26,635 bases of DNA from Gallionella sp. UBA4737 (GTDB lineage Bacteria > Pseudomonadota > Gammaproteobacteria > Burkholderiales > Gallionellaceae), in assembly GCA_002403995.1 (NCBI GenBank), contig DHIV01000072.1:28670-55304 (forward strand), given 5' to 3'. A program made the position numbers and the translations under genes. The notes beneath the pieces were generated by a model. The model was not told where the DNA came from, searched no databases, and saw nothing but the letters and a program-made list of their open reading frames with translations. The stretch's first letter is position 1. Each line of letters opens with the position of its first letter. Shown here in pieces: positions 9,329 through 17,324 of this stretch.

Positions 9329-9464
9329 GGTGCACATTTGCTTCATCCTGAATCTATAAATTCACTACATTCAGGTGACGATTGTTGATGGTCGGCATCT
9401 TCGGGGTTGGCATGCGGGCGGGGCTGCCCATCCTGCGGCTGAACCTTGATACGGAATTCTGACA

Positions 9465-10301
9465 ATGAGTGACTTGCGCGGCAAAACGATTTTCGTCACC
9501 GGTTCCAGTCGCGGCATCGGGCGCGAGATCGCGTTGCGCTGCGCACGTGACGGCGCGCAACTGGTGATCACCGGCAAGACAGTGGCAGCGCATGCCAAAT
9601 TGCCCGGCACGATACTCACTGTTGCCGATGAAGTGGAGCAAGCGGGCGGAAGGGCGCTGGCCATCCAGCTGGATGTGCGCGACGAACAGGCGATCCAGGC
9701 TGCGGTAGAGCAGGCCGCGCAACATTTCGGCAGTATAGATGTGCTGGTCAACAACGCCAGCGCCATCAGCATGACCCCTACACTGGAGACGACCCCGAAG
9801 CGGCTCGACTTGATGTGGGAAGTGAATATGCGCGCGACTTTTCTGATGTCGCAGGCCTGTATCCCCTATCTCAAACTGGCGGATAATCCGCATATCCTTA
9901 CGTTGTCGCCGCCGCTCAATCTGGATGCAAAATGGTTCGCGTCGCATTTGGCCTACACCATATCGAAATATGGCATGAGCTTGTGCACGTTGGGCATGGC
10001 ACGCGAATTCGCTGCAGACGGAAAGATGGTTAAAGGTATAGGAGTGAATTGTCTGTGGCCGCGCACGACCATCGCGACCGCAGCGATCGAGTTCAACTTC
10101 CCCGAAGCGGTGCTGCGCGCTTCGCGCAAACCCGCCATCATGGCGGATGCGGCGCATGCAATCCTGACGCGTGATAGCCGCACTTGCAGCGGGAATTTTT
10201 TCATCGACGAAGATGTGTTGCGTGTAGCGGGAGTGAGCGATTTCGAGCAGTATGCAGTGTCATCCGGCACGCCGCTGTTCAGCGATTTGTTTCTGGGCTA
10301 G
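9465..10301 (+). CDS. Short-chain dehydrogenase/reductase (HSDL2-like)
   Basis: A 278-residue NAD(P)-dependent oxidoreductase of the classical SDR fold. The cofactor motif TGSSRGIG lies at 12-19, the NNAS motif at about 96-99, N121 in the active-site tetrad position, S148, and the catalytic YxxxK as Y164 and K168. The residue pattern 'GKTVAAHAKLPGTILTVADEVEQ' resembles the HSDL2-type SDRs found near lipid metabolism genes; this sub-assignment is from recollection. The substrate is unknown, but its place between fadE and an acyl-CoA synthetase suggests an acyl or lipid-derived substrate. The 136 bases upstream hold a weak 7-bp hairpin (CCTGAAT 9347-9353 / ATTCAGG 9369-9375) and no strong promoter. 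The Shine-Dalgarno is weak. Confidence 0.9.
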   Translation: MSDLRGKTIFVTGSSRGIGREIALRCARDGAQLVITGKTVAAHAKLPGTILTVADEVEQAGGRALAIQLDVRDEQAIQAAVEQAAQHFGSIDVLVNNASAISMTPTLETTPKRLDLMWEVNMRATFLMSQACIPYLKLADNPHILTLSPPLNLDAKWFASHLAYTISKYGMSLCTLGMAREFAADGKMVKGIGVNCLWPRTTIATAAIEFNFPEAVLRASRKPAIMADAAHAILTRDSRTCSGNFFIDEDVLRVAGVSDFEQYAVSSGTPLFSDLFLG

Positions 10302-10331
10302 CACTTGGCTGGTTCTTGTGGGGGTGAAGGG

Positions 10332-12290
10332 ATGCAGGCAAAACAGCAAGATGTGATCACACCGGAACAGGCGGGTACCTTGCATGGCTTGTTCGTCGAG
10401 CGCGCGCGCCGCACGCCGGGCAAGGTCGCCTATCGTTATTTTCAGCAGAATGTCTGGCGCGACCTTACCTGGCGGGAAGTGCAGGTCGAAGTGGCGCGCT
10501 GGCAGACGGCATTGGCCGGGTTGAAGCTGCAGCGCGGCGACCGCGTCGCGATCATGTTGCGCAACTGCCCGCAGTGGATGATTTTCGACCAGGCGGCGAT
10601 GTCGCTGGGCCTGGTGGTCGTGCCGCTGTATACCGTGGACCGTCCGGATAACATCGCTTACATCATCAACGATGCCGGCGTGAAGGTGCTGCTGTTTGAA
10701 AATGGCGATCAATGGCAAGCGCTGAGCACGGTGCGCAGCCAGCTTGGCGGCGTGGTGCGATTCGTGAGCATCGGGGATCTGAAGGATGCTGGGGAGGCGA
10801 GGCTGAAACCCATGTCGGAATTTTTGCCAGCCACCGCCCAGTTGCAGCCCCGACACGGTGATGCGGAGCATTCTGATGAAACTACTAGCCATTCGACTAG
10901 GCCATCAAAAAACGCTGACCAAGTCGCTGGTTATGGTGCGGGAGGGGCTGCCAAGCAACTGCTCCCGCAATCGGCTGGCTTCGCCAGTAACGTGTCGCAG
11001 TTGCAACCCGCTCCACCCTGCCAGATGAACGAACTGGCCAGCATCATCTACACCTCCGGCACCACCGGCAGGCCCAAGGGCGTGATGCTGAGCCACGCCA
11101 ACATGCTCACCAATGCGCATGCCTGTCTGGACACTTTTGAAGTGCGCGGCGATGATCTGTTCTTGTCCTTCCTGCCGTTGTCGCATACCTTCGAGCGCAC
11201 GCTGGGCTATTACCTGGCCGTGATGACGGGGGCGACCGTGGCCTTCGCGCGTTCCATCCCGCTGCTGTCCGAGGATCTGCTGACCATCCGTCCAACGCTG
11301 CTGATTTCCGTTCCGCGCATTTACGAGCGTATCCATGGCGCGATCAAAATCAAGCTCGAAGAGGGTTCGCCGCTGAAACGCATGCTGTTCAACCTGGCGG
11401 TGGAGACCGGCTGGGCGCGCTTCGAACATGAGCAGGGGCGCGGCTCATGGAAGGTTTCTTTTCTGCTCTGGCCTATATTGCAAAAACTGGTCGCGCAAAA
11501 GATCCTCGACAGGCTGGGCGGTAACATGCGCGTTGCGATCAGCGGCGGAGCCGCGCTCGCCCCGGAAATCTCGCGGGTGTTCGTGGGGCTGGGATTGACG
11601 GTGGTGCAGGGCTATGGCCTGACCGAAACCAGCCCGGTGATTTCCGGCAATCACCTGGAAAACAACTACCCGGACAGCGTCGGCCAGCCGATACGCGATG
11701 TGCAGGTGCGCCTCGGGGAGCAGAGCGCGCTGCTGACCAAAGGGCCGCACGTGATGCTGGGCTACTGGAATAATCCGGAAGCGACCAGCGCGATGATAGA
11801 TGCGGACGGCTGGCTGAATACCGGCGATGTCGCGCACATCAGCGACACCGGTCACATCTACATCACCGGGCGCATCAAGGAGATCATCGTGATGTCGAAC
11901 GGCGAGAAGATCCCGCCCGGCGATATGGAGATCGCGATCCTGCATGACCCGCTGATCGACCAGGTGATGGTAGTCGGCGAGGGGCGACCTTATCTGGTCG
12001 CGCTGGCCGTGCTCAACCCTGATGTGTGGCTGACCATCGCCGCTAAAGTCGGCGTGCGCCCGGACATGCTGGAATCGCTGACGGACAGCAATGTGCTGGC
12101 CAAGGTGCTGCGGCGCATCGCGCGCAACCTGAGCGGCTTCCCCGGCTATGCCAACGTGCACCGGGTGTTATTGCTGCGCGAGCCATGGAGCATTGAAAAC
12201 GGCCTGCTCACGCCTACCCTGAAGATCAAGCGCGCCGAAGTAGCGAAGCGCTTCGCCGGCGAAATAAAACAACTTTATGAGGGACACTGA
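10332..12290 (+). CDS. Long-chain acyl-CoA synthetase (AMP-forming, FadD15-like) with an in-frame insertion
   Basis: A 652-residue AMP-forming ligase activating fatty acids with ATP and CoA. The P-loop YTSGTTGRPKG is at about 240-250. The later motifs GYGLTETSPVISG, GWLNTGDVAHISDTGHIYITGR and the catalytic-lysine region 'NGEKIPPGDME' are present, as in the FadD15/long-chain class. The frame can start at a TTG at 10305, but ATG 10332 with GGGGTGA just upstream is preferred. Residues about 170-226, immediately before the P-loop, form a low-complexity Gln/Ser/Gly/Ala stretch flanked by QLQP twice; family members usually pass straight into the P-loop here, so this looks like an inserted segment (see the separate repeat). 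The catalytic motifs are intact, so the enzyme may still work. Confidence 0.93.
   Translation: MQAKQQDVITPEQAGTLHGLFVERARRTPGKVAYRYFQQNVWRDLTWREVQVEVARWQTALAGLKLQRGDRVAIMLRNCPQWMIFDQAAMSLGLVVVPLYTVDRPDNIAYIINDAGVKVLLFENGDQWQALSTVRSQLGGVVRFVSIGDLKDAGEARLKPMSEFLPATAQLQPRHGDAEHSDETTSHSTRPSKNADQVAGYGAGGAAKQLLPQSAGFASNVSQLQPAPPCQMNELASIIYTSGTTGRPKGVMLSHANMLTNAHACLDTFEVRGDDLFLSFLPLSHTFERTLGYYLAVMTGATVAFARSIPLLSEDLLTIRPTLLISVPRIYERIHGAIKIKLEEGSPLKRMLFNLAVETGWARFEHEQGRGSWKVSFLLWPILQKLVAQKILDRLGGNMRVAISGGAALAPEISRVFVGLGLTVVQGYGLTETSPVISGNHLENNYPDSVGQPIRDVQVRLGEQSALLTKGPHVMLGYWNNPEATSAMIDADGWLNTGDVAHISDTGHIYITGRIKEIIVMSNGEKIPPGDMEIAILHDPLIDQVMVVGEGRPYLVALAVLNPDVWLTIAAKVGVRPDMLESLTDSNVLAKVLRRIARNLSGFPGYANVHRVLLLREPWSIENGLLTPTLKIKRAEVAKRFAGEIKQLYEGH
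10839..11009. repeat. In-frame palindrome-rich insertion bounded by 12-bp direct repeats
   Basis: CAGTTGCAGCCC (10839-10850) and CAGTTGCAACCC (10998-11009) match at 11 of 12 bases and are 159 bases apart, exactly 53 codons. Just inside them, CGACACG (10851-10857) and CGTGTCG (10991-10997) form terminal inverted repeats. Two further hairpins lie within: TGCGGGAG (10937-10944) with CTCCCGCA (10962-10969), and CTGGC-TTC-GCCAG (10975-10987). There is also a short direct repeat ACTAGCCAT / ACTAGGCCAT near 10883-10904. The segment is less GC-rich than the surrounding gene and keeps the reading frame. The structure resembles a small non-autonomous element that settled in a tolerant protein loop; identity is not established. 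Confidence 0.5.
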
Positions 12291-12291
12291 C

Positions 12292-12693
12292 GTGGACGAC
12301 CATCAGCACACCACTTTGCCGCAGCGCGAACCGACCATACGCGTGGCGGCGATGCCCTCCGATGCCAATTACACCGGCGACATCTTCGGCGGCTGGCTGA
12401 TGGGGCAGGTGGATATCGCGGGCAGCATCCCGGCATTGCATCGCGCCAAGGGCCGTGTTGCAACCGTGGCGGTGAATTCCTTCGTGTTCAAGCAGCCGAT
12501 CTTCGTGGGCGACATCGTGAGTTTCTACACCAGGATCGTCAAGGTGGGCACGACGTCGATCACCGTCGAGGTTGAAGTCTATGCGCAGCGCGATCCGGCC
12601 AAGCCGATATGCGTCAAGGTGACCGAGGCCACGCTGACCTATGTCGCGGTGGGCGACGACCGCAAGCCGCGTTCCGTGCCGCCGGCGGATTAA
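12292..12693 (+). CDS. Acyl-CoA thioesterase, YciA-like hotdog fold
   Basis: A 133-residue hotdog-fold thioesterase that hydrolyses acyl-CoA to free acid and CoA. The sequence 'PSDANYTGDIFGGWLMGQVD' is the YciA-type active-site helix with the conserved N, G-D-I-FGGW and the following Asp, and 'VAVNSFVFKQPIFVGDIV' is the typical dimer strand region. The frame can also begin at ATG 12277, overlapping the synthetase by 14 bases, but that start has no Shine-Dalgarno; GTG 12292, two bases after the synthetase stop, follows GAGGGA (12279-12284) with good spacing. This near-overlap implies translational coupling with the acyl-CoA synthetase and a role in balancing CoA-bound and free acids during beta-oxidation. 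Confidence 0.9.
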   Translation: MDDHQHTTLPQREPTIRVAAMPSDANYTGDIFGGWLMGQVDIAGSIPALHRAKGRVATVAVNSFVFKQPIFVGDIVSFYTRIVKVGTTSITVEVEVYAQRDPAKPICVKVTEATLTYVAVGDDRKPRSVPPAD

Positions 12694-12701
12694 AAAGAGA
12701 T

Positions 12702-12753
12702 GTAGGGCGGGCTATGCCCGCCGAGCAAACTGTCGGGCATAGCCCGACCTACG
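12702..12753. repeat. REP-like double hairpin
   Basis: Two back-to-back perfect 7-bp hairpins fill the gap before the FadN-type gene: GGCGGGC-TAT-GCCCGCC (12706-12722) and GTCGGGC-ATA-GCCCGAC (12732-12748). The pair is enclosed by GTAGG on the left and CCTAC on the right. The GTAGG...CCTAC ends and the GTCGGG core are shared with the REP sequences flanking the transposase at 16.7-17.3 kb, so it is probably a member of the same or a sister family. Located between two genes of one operon, it could modulate mRNA stability or read-through. Confidence 0.75.
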
Positions 12754-12774
12754 AATCAGACATGGGAGAAAAAG

Positions 12775-15258
12775 ATGAACAAAAATTTCCATATCCGCAA
12801 AGTCGCGGTTCTCGGTGCAGGCGTGATGGGTGCGCAGATCGCGGCTCACTTGGTCAACGCCAATGTCGAAACGCTGCTTTTCGAACTGCCGGCCAAAGAT
12901 GGGGACAAGAACGGCAACGTCAATAAGGCGCTGGACGGCTTGAAGAAGCTCGAACCCAGCCCGCTGGCCAGTCCCGCCAGGCTCACCTGCATCCAGGCCG
13001 CCAACTACGAACAGCACCTGGAAAAACTGCGCGAGTGCGACCTGGTGATCGAGGCGATCGCCGAGCGCATCGACTGGAAATCCGACCTGTACCGCAAGGT
13101 CGCACCTTACCTCGGCGCGCAGACCATCTTCGCGACCAACACCTCCGGCCTGTCGATCAACACGCTCGCCGCAGCCTTCCCGGAAAATCTGCGCCACCGC
13201 TTCTGCGGCATCCACTTCTTCAACCCGCCGCGCTACATGCACCTGGTCGAGCTGATCCCGTGCACCGGCACCGAAGCGCTGCTGCTCGACCAGCTTGAAG
13301 GATTCCTCGTCTCCACGCTGGGCAAGGGCGTGGTGCGCGCCAAGGACACGCCCAACTTCATCGCCAACCGCATCGGCGTGTTCTCGATGCTCGCGACCAA
13401 GCACCACGCCAAGGCATTCAACCTCGGCTTCGATACCGTGGATGCGCTCACCGGCCGCTATCTCGGGCGTCCCAAGAGCGCGACGTTCCGCACGCTGGAC
13501 GTGGTTGGCCTGGATGTGTTCGCGCACGTGGTCAACACGATGCGCGAGAACCTCACCGACGATCCGTGGCACAAGCATTTTGAATTGCCGGGCTGGTTCA
13601 ACCGGCTGGTGGACCAGGGCGCGCTCGGGCAGAAGACCAAGCGCGGCATCTACCAGAAGATTGGCAAGGAGATCCGCGTGCTGGACCTGCATACCGAGGA
13701 ATACCGCCTCTCCGAAGGCGAGGTGGATCCGGGCGTGAAGGACATCCTGCGCGAACGCGACTGGGCGAAGAAGCTCGCCGGACTGCACGGGAGCGAGCAC
13801 AAGCAGGCGAAATTCCTGTGGGCGACATTCCGCGACGTGTTCCATTATTGCGCGCTGCAACTCGAGAGCATCGCCGATAACGCCCGCGACCTCGACCTTG
13901 CGGTTCGCTGGGGCTTCGGCTGGGATACCGGTCCGTTCGAGATCTGGCAGGCGACGGGCTGGCAGCAGGTGGCCGGCTGGATCAACGCCGACATCGCGGC
14001 GGGCAAGGCGATGTCCGATGCACCCCTTCCCGCCTGGGCAACCGACACTAACCGCACCGGCGTGCATACCGCGCAAGGTTCTTATTCGCCCATTACCAAG
14101 AGCAACCAACCTCGATCCACACTGCCCGTCTACCGCCGCCAACTGTTCCCCGACCGACTGCTCGGCGAAGCCGCGAAATACGGCGAGACCATTTTCGAGA
14201 CCGATGACATCCGCCTGTGGCACACCGGTGATGACATCGCGATCCTCAGCTTCAAATCCAAGATGCACGCGATCAGCAACGAAGTGCTGGACGGCATCTT
14301 GCGCGCGATCGACGAGGCCGAGCAGCATTTCTCCGCGCTGATCATCTGGCAGACCGAAGCACCGTTCTCGGCCGGTGCGCACCTGCTGCAACTGATGCAG
14401 GGCGTGCAGGAAGCCGCCGATGCACCTGTTGGCATGTTCGACAAATTCAAGGGCGCCGCGAACCGCGTGAAATACACCATCGCGGGCGGTGGCGGGTTGG
14501 GCGAGATCGTCAATGCCGCAGCGGGCAACGTGCCGCGCGTCGAAGACGTGGTCGCCAAGTTTCAGCAGGTCTCGCAACGCCTCAGATATGCGCAGGTGCC
14601 CACCATCGCGGCGGTGTATGGGCTGGCGCTGGGCGGCGGCTGCGAATTCGCTATCCACTGCACGCGCATCGTCGCAGCGCTGGAAAGCTACATCGGCCTG
14701 GTCGAAGTCGGCGTCGGCGTATTGCCTGCAGGCGGCGGTTGCAAGGAGATGGCGTTACGCTCGGCGCACGAAGCGCGAGGCGGCGACATCTTCCCGCACC
14801 TGAAGCGCTACTTTCAGCAGATCGCGATGGGCGAAGTCGCCAAGAGCGCCGAACTCGCGCGCGACATGGGCTACCTCAAGCCATCTGATCGCATCGTGAT
14901 GAATCAATATGAGCTGCTGCATGTCGCCAAGGAAGAAGCCCGCGCGTTCACCGCCACCGCCTACCGTCCGCCGTTGCAGCCGCGCCAGATACCGGTTGCC
15001 GGCCGCCCCGGCATCGCCACCCTGAAGGCCGCGATGGTCAACATGCTCGAAGGCAACTTCATCTCCGAACACGACTACGACATCGGCTGCCGCATCGCCG
15101 AGACGATGTGCGGCGGCGATGTGGAAGCGGGCAGCATGGTGGACGAGCAATGGCTGCTTGATCTGGAGCGCAAGAACTTCATGGAACTGCTCGCGACGCA
15201 AAAGACTCGTGATCGCGTGGAGTACATGCTGAAGAACGGGAAGCCGTTGCGAAATTAG
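12775..15258 (+). CDS. fadN: 3-hydroxyacyl-CoA dehydrogenase / enoyl-CoA hydratase fusion (FadN type)
   Basis: An 827-residue bifunctional beta-oxidation enzyme, carrying out hydration of enoyl-CoA and NAD-dependent oxidation of 3-hydroxyacyl-CoA. Domain order is dehydrogenase first: NAD-binding GAGVMG (14-19), 'ATNTSGLSI' and catalytic H147 in GIHFFNPPRYMHLVE, then the C-terminal dehydrogenase domains. The hydratase/crotonase domain follows (about 470-690) with 'YGLALGGGCEFAIHC' and 'GLVEVGVGVLPAGGG' holding the two usual glutamates. This is the reverse of E. coli FadB (hydratase first) and matches Bacillus FadN-like proteins; the symbol is by architecture. The start follows GGGAGAAAAAG. With fadE and the thiolase it completes the cycle. 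It lies 81 bases after the thioesterase, the gap being the REP pair. Confidence 0.94.
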   Translation: MNKNFHIRKVAVLGAGVMGAQIAAHLVNANVETLLFELPAKDGDKNGNVNKALDGLKKLEPSPLASPARLTCIQAANYEQHLEKLRECDLVIEAIAERIDWKSDLYRKVAPYLGAQTIFATNTSGLSINTLAAAFPENLRHRFCGIHFFNPPRYMHLVELIPCTGTEALLLDQLEGFLVSTLGKGVVRAKDTPNFIANRIGVFSMLATKHHAKAFNLGFDTVDALTGRYLGRPKSATFRTLDVVGLDVFAHVVNTMRENLTDDPWHKHFELPGWFNRLVDQGALGQKTKRGIYQKIGKEIRVLDLHTEEYRLSEGEVDPGVKDILRERDWAKKLAGLHGSEHKQAKFLWATFRDVFHYCALQLESIADNARDLDLAVRWGFGWDTGPFEIWQATGWQQVAGWINADIAAGKAMSDAPLPAWATDTNRTGVHTAQGSYSPITKSNQPRSTLPVYRRQLFPDRLLGEAAKYGETIFETDDIRLWHTGDDIAILSFKSKMHAISNEVLDGILRAIDEAEQHFSALIIWQTEAPFSAGAHLLQLMQGVQEAADAPVGMFDKFKGAANRVKYTIAGGGGLGEIVNAAAGNVPRVEDVVAKFQQVSQRLRYAQVPTIAAVYGLALGGGCEFAIHCTRIVAALESYIGLVEVGVGVLPAGGGCKEMALRSAHEARGGDIFPHLKRYFQQIAMGEVAKSAELARDMGYLKPSDRIVMNQYELLHVAKEEARAFTATAYRPPLQPRQIPVAGRPGIATLKAAMVNMLEGNFISEHDYDIGCRIAETMCGGDVEAGSMVDEQWLLDLERKNFMELLATQKTRDRVEYMLKNGKPLRN

Positions 15259-15304
15259 GTCGATTTGATATACACGAATTTATATTCAGGAAACTGGAAT
15301 CATT

Positions 15305-16111
15305 ATGGTATCCCCACGCCTAGTTGCAAAAATTGAGTCAGAAGAACCAACCCTTCGATTGGCAGTTCTAATTGATGCTGACAATGCTCAAGCTGCTGTC
15401 ATTGAAGGTCTTCTGGCAGAAATAGCAAGATTCGGAGAGGCAACTGTGAAGCGCATATACGGCGATTTTACTGCTTCAACTAGTTCATCATGGAAGAAGG
15501 TGTTGCAGCGTTATGCTATTAAGCCAGTGCAGCAGTTTGCGTATACGACTGGAAAGAATGCTACTGACAGCACATTGATTATCGATGCGATGGATTTGTT
15601 GTACACACGAAAATTCGACGGCTTTTGCCTGATTACTAGCGACAGTGATTTCACTGGTCTGGCAATGCGATTACGCGAAGAAGGTCTAACCGTTCTTGGT
15701 TTTGGTGAAAAGAAAACGCCGGAAGCATTCCGTAATGCCTGCCACAAGTTTGTGTTCACTGAAGTTCTTCGTCCAAGCAAAACAGCCGAGCCAGTCATTC
15801 AGCTATCAAAAGTTGAGAGTGAACAAAAATCAGTTCCACCTCAAGCATCTACGGAAGCAATGGAGCCAACACCTGAGTTCCCCAAAGAATTTGTTCTGAC
15901 TGCACTCGATCAATCTATTGACGATGGTGGCTGGGCGAATCTTGGAACATTCGGAAGTTACCTTACTAAGCTACAGCCCGATTTTGACTCTAGGTTGTAT
16001 GGTTACAAAAAGCTTTCTGATCTGGTCAAAGCCAAGTCGGATTTATTTGTGACTGAAGAACGGCAAGCATCAGGCTCGAATCACAAGGTTTTGTACTTGC
16101 GTGCGAAGTAG
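15305..16111 (+). CDS. NYN-domain protein with C-terminal OST-HTH (LOTUS) domain
   Basis: A 268-residue protein of the LabA-like NYN (DUF88) class, a PIN-like RNase fold, joined by a linker (about 158-192) to an OST-HTH/LOTUS-type domain (about 193-266) that in other proteins binds RNA. The presumed metal-binding acids are visible: D24 and D26 in LIDADN, D88 in NATDS, D94/D97 in IDAMD, and D113/D115 in TSDSDF. The protein is probably a sequence- or structure-specific ribonuclease, but bacterial roles of this architecture are poorly known. Base composition is clearly more AT-rich than the beta-oxidation genes on both sides, suggesting transfer. The start ATG 15305 has only a distant CAGGA upstream. 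It is 46 bases after the FadN-type gene. Confidence 0.9.
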   Translation: MVSPRLVAKIESEEPTLRLAVLIDADNAQAAVIEGLLAEIARFGEATVKRIYGDFTASTSSSWKKVLQRYAIKPVQQFAYTTGKNATDSTLIIDAMDLLYTRKFDGFCLITSDSDFTGLAMRLREEGLTVLGFGEKKTPEAFRNACHKFVFTEVLRPSKTAEPVIQLSKVESEQKSVPPQASTEAMEPTPEFPKEFVLTALDQSIDDGGWANLGTFGSYLTKLQPDFDSRLYGYKKLSDLVKAKSDLFVTEERQASGSNHKVLYLRAK

Positions 16112-16226
16112 AACAATTGCGCCGCAACCCGAATCGATAAGGGGCCAGGCTCGAATTTATTCAGCATGAGATGAGATTACCCATCCCTGATTCAAACATC
16201 AGGCATAAACAGGAGAGGCTATAAAA

Positions 16227-16583
16227 ATGGTAATGCAGCCATACAAGGGCAGTTGCCACTGCGGTGCGATCCGCTTCTCGTTCGAGGCAGAGCCTTTCAC
16301 CCATGGGATACGCTGCAACTGCTCGTTCTGTTCCAAGCGGGGAGCTATGATGCATCTCGTGCCTGGGGCGCAGTTCCATATCGACGCGAAGGAAGGTGCG
16401 CTGAATTTTTACCAGTTCGGCAAGAAGCAGGCGAAGCACTATTTCTGCCGGAACTGTGGCATCCACACCTTCAGCGAAACGACCAGGAGGCCAGGGCAAT
16501 ATATCGTGAACCTTGGATGCGTAGAAGGGGTGGACACCTTTGCGCTGAAAACGACGGTGTTCGATGGCAAGAATCTGCTTTAA
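16227..16583 (+). CDS. GFA/CENP-V family zinc-binding protein
   Basis: A 118-residue protein of the GFA (glutathione-dependent formaldehyde-activating) / CENP-V domain family. The zinc ligands follow the usual order: CHCG in GSCHCGAIRFSFE near residue 9, CNCSFC at about 30-35, and CRNCGIH at about 78-84. Members range from formaldehyde-glutathione adducting enzymes to proteins of unknown chemistry, so the substrate cannot be deduced. The start ATG 16227 is preferred over ATG 16233 because AGGAGAGG (16211-16218) is better spaced. The 115-base gap upstream contains an AGGCTCGAATTTATTC-like stretch at about 16148-16163 but no clear promoter. It sits between the NYN gene and the transposase unit. 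Confidence 0.88.
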   Translation: MVMQPYKGSCHCGAIRFSFEAEPFTHGIRCNCSFCSKRGAMMHLVPGAQFHIDAKEGALNFYQFGKKQAKHYFCRNCGIHTFSETTRRPGQYIVNLGCVEGVDTFALKTTVFDGKNLL

Positions 16584-16602
16584 GCGAACGCTGCGAAGAA
16601 GG

Positions 16603-16679
16603 GTAGGTCGGGTTAGCATAGCGTAACCCGACAATTCGCTATCGGGTTACGGCGCAAAGATGCGCCTAACCCGACCTAC
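16603..16679. repeat. REP pair upstream of the RAYT gene
   Basis: A 13-bp perfect inverted repeat, GTAGGTCGGGTTA (16603-16615) and TAACCCGACCTAC (16667-16679), encloses two hairpins. The first is GTCGGGTTA (16607-16615) with TAACCCGAC (16624-16632). The second is TCGGGTTA (16642-16649) with TAACCCGA (16667-16674), containing an inner GGCGCA-AAGA-TGCGCC stem. This two-hairpin unit resembles a BIME and is the expected substrate of the adjacent REP-associated transposase. Confidence 0.88.
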
Positions 16680-16714
16680 GGGGAGACAGGCGTTATTCGA
16701 GGTAAGGTCATGCA

Positions 16715-17251
16715 ATGAAATACCGTCGAGCATTTGTTCCGGGTGGTTCGTTCTTCTTCACGTTGGTGACGGAGAAGCGGCGGACGTTGTTTTCATCGGT
16801 GGATGCGGTAGAGCTCTTGCGGGAGGCCTTCCGGATGGTGCGAACTACGCGTCTGTTTGAGCTGGATGCAATCGTGGTTTTGCCCGAGCACTTGCATTGT
16901 ATTTGGACATTGCCACCGGGTGATGCGGATTTTGCCACGCGGTGGCGGCTGATCAAAACTTGGTTCACCAAACATTGCGACCCGGCGCTACGTCCCGCAC
17001 CAAGCGGCATCCAAGTGAGGAGGCGGGAGCAGGCGTTATGGCAGCATCGTTACTGGGAACATATGCTGCGGGACGAAAGGGATTTTGAACGCCATGTGGA
17101 ATACATCCATTACAATCCGGTGAAGCACGGGTATGTCGCATCGCCGCTGGAGTGGCCGCATTCCAGTTTTCGGCGATATGTTGAGGCTGGAGTCTATGAG
17201 GCGGGCTGGGGGCAAGGGCGGATGGAGTTTGAGGATGTTGGGCATGAATGA
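16715..17251 (+). CDS. REP-associated tyrosine transposase (RAYT, Y1 family)
   Basis: A 178-residue single-domain Y1 (HUH-type) nuclease of the TnpA_REP/RAYT family, which cuts single-stranded REP hairpins and is thought to spread them. The metal-binding HUH motif reads H59-L60-H61 in LPEHLHCIW, and the catalytic tyrosine region is EYIHYNPVKHGYV, with Y130 (or Y133) the nucleophile. The N-terminus 'YRRAFVPGGSFFFTLVT' and 'LWQHRYWEHMLRDERDF' are family hallmarks. The start follows GAGGTAAGG at 16699-16707. The gene is bracketed by hairpins of matching sequence (16603-16679 and 17260-17287), which is the standard REPtron layout. The length is complete, so it is probably functional. Confidence 0.95.
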   Translation: MKYRRAFVPGGSFFFTLVTEKRRTLFSSVDAVELLREAFRMVRTTRLFELDAIVVLPEHLHCIWTLPPGDADFATRWRLIKTWFTKHCDPALRPAPSGIQVRRREQALWQHRYWEHMLRDERDFERHVEYIHYNPVKHGYVASPLEWPHSSFRRYVEAGVYEAGWGQGRMEFEDVGHE

Positions 17252-17256
17252 GATGG

Positions 17257-17287
17257 TCGTCGGGTTACGCCGCGCTAACCCGACCTG
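17257..17287. repeat. REP hairpin downstream of the RAYT gene
   Basis: TCGGGTTA (17260-17267) pairs with TAACCCGA (17276-17283) around the loop CGCCGCGC, and the right side continues as CCTGC. The stem is identical to the cores of the upstream REP pair, so this is the downstream single REP of the unit. It begins a few bases after the transposase stop codon. Confidence 0.88.
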
Positions 17288-17324
17288 CGTCACATTCGCA
17301 AGATGGATAAAATCTTCGCGGAGC

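Noticed and set aside
9388..9462. Short forward ORF (about 24 codons, MVGIFGVGMRAGLP...) just before the SDR
   Set aside because: No ribosome site or recognisable leader-peptide feature; could be chance.
12712..14658. 648-codon reverse-strand open frame
   Set aside because: Antisense to the FadN-type gene and rich in His/Arg/Asp typical of shadow frames.
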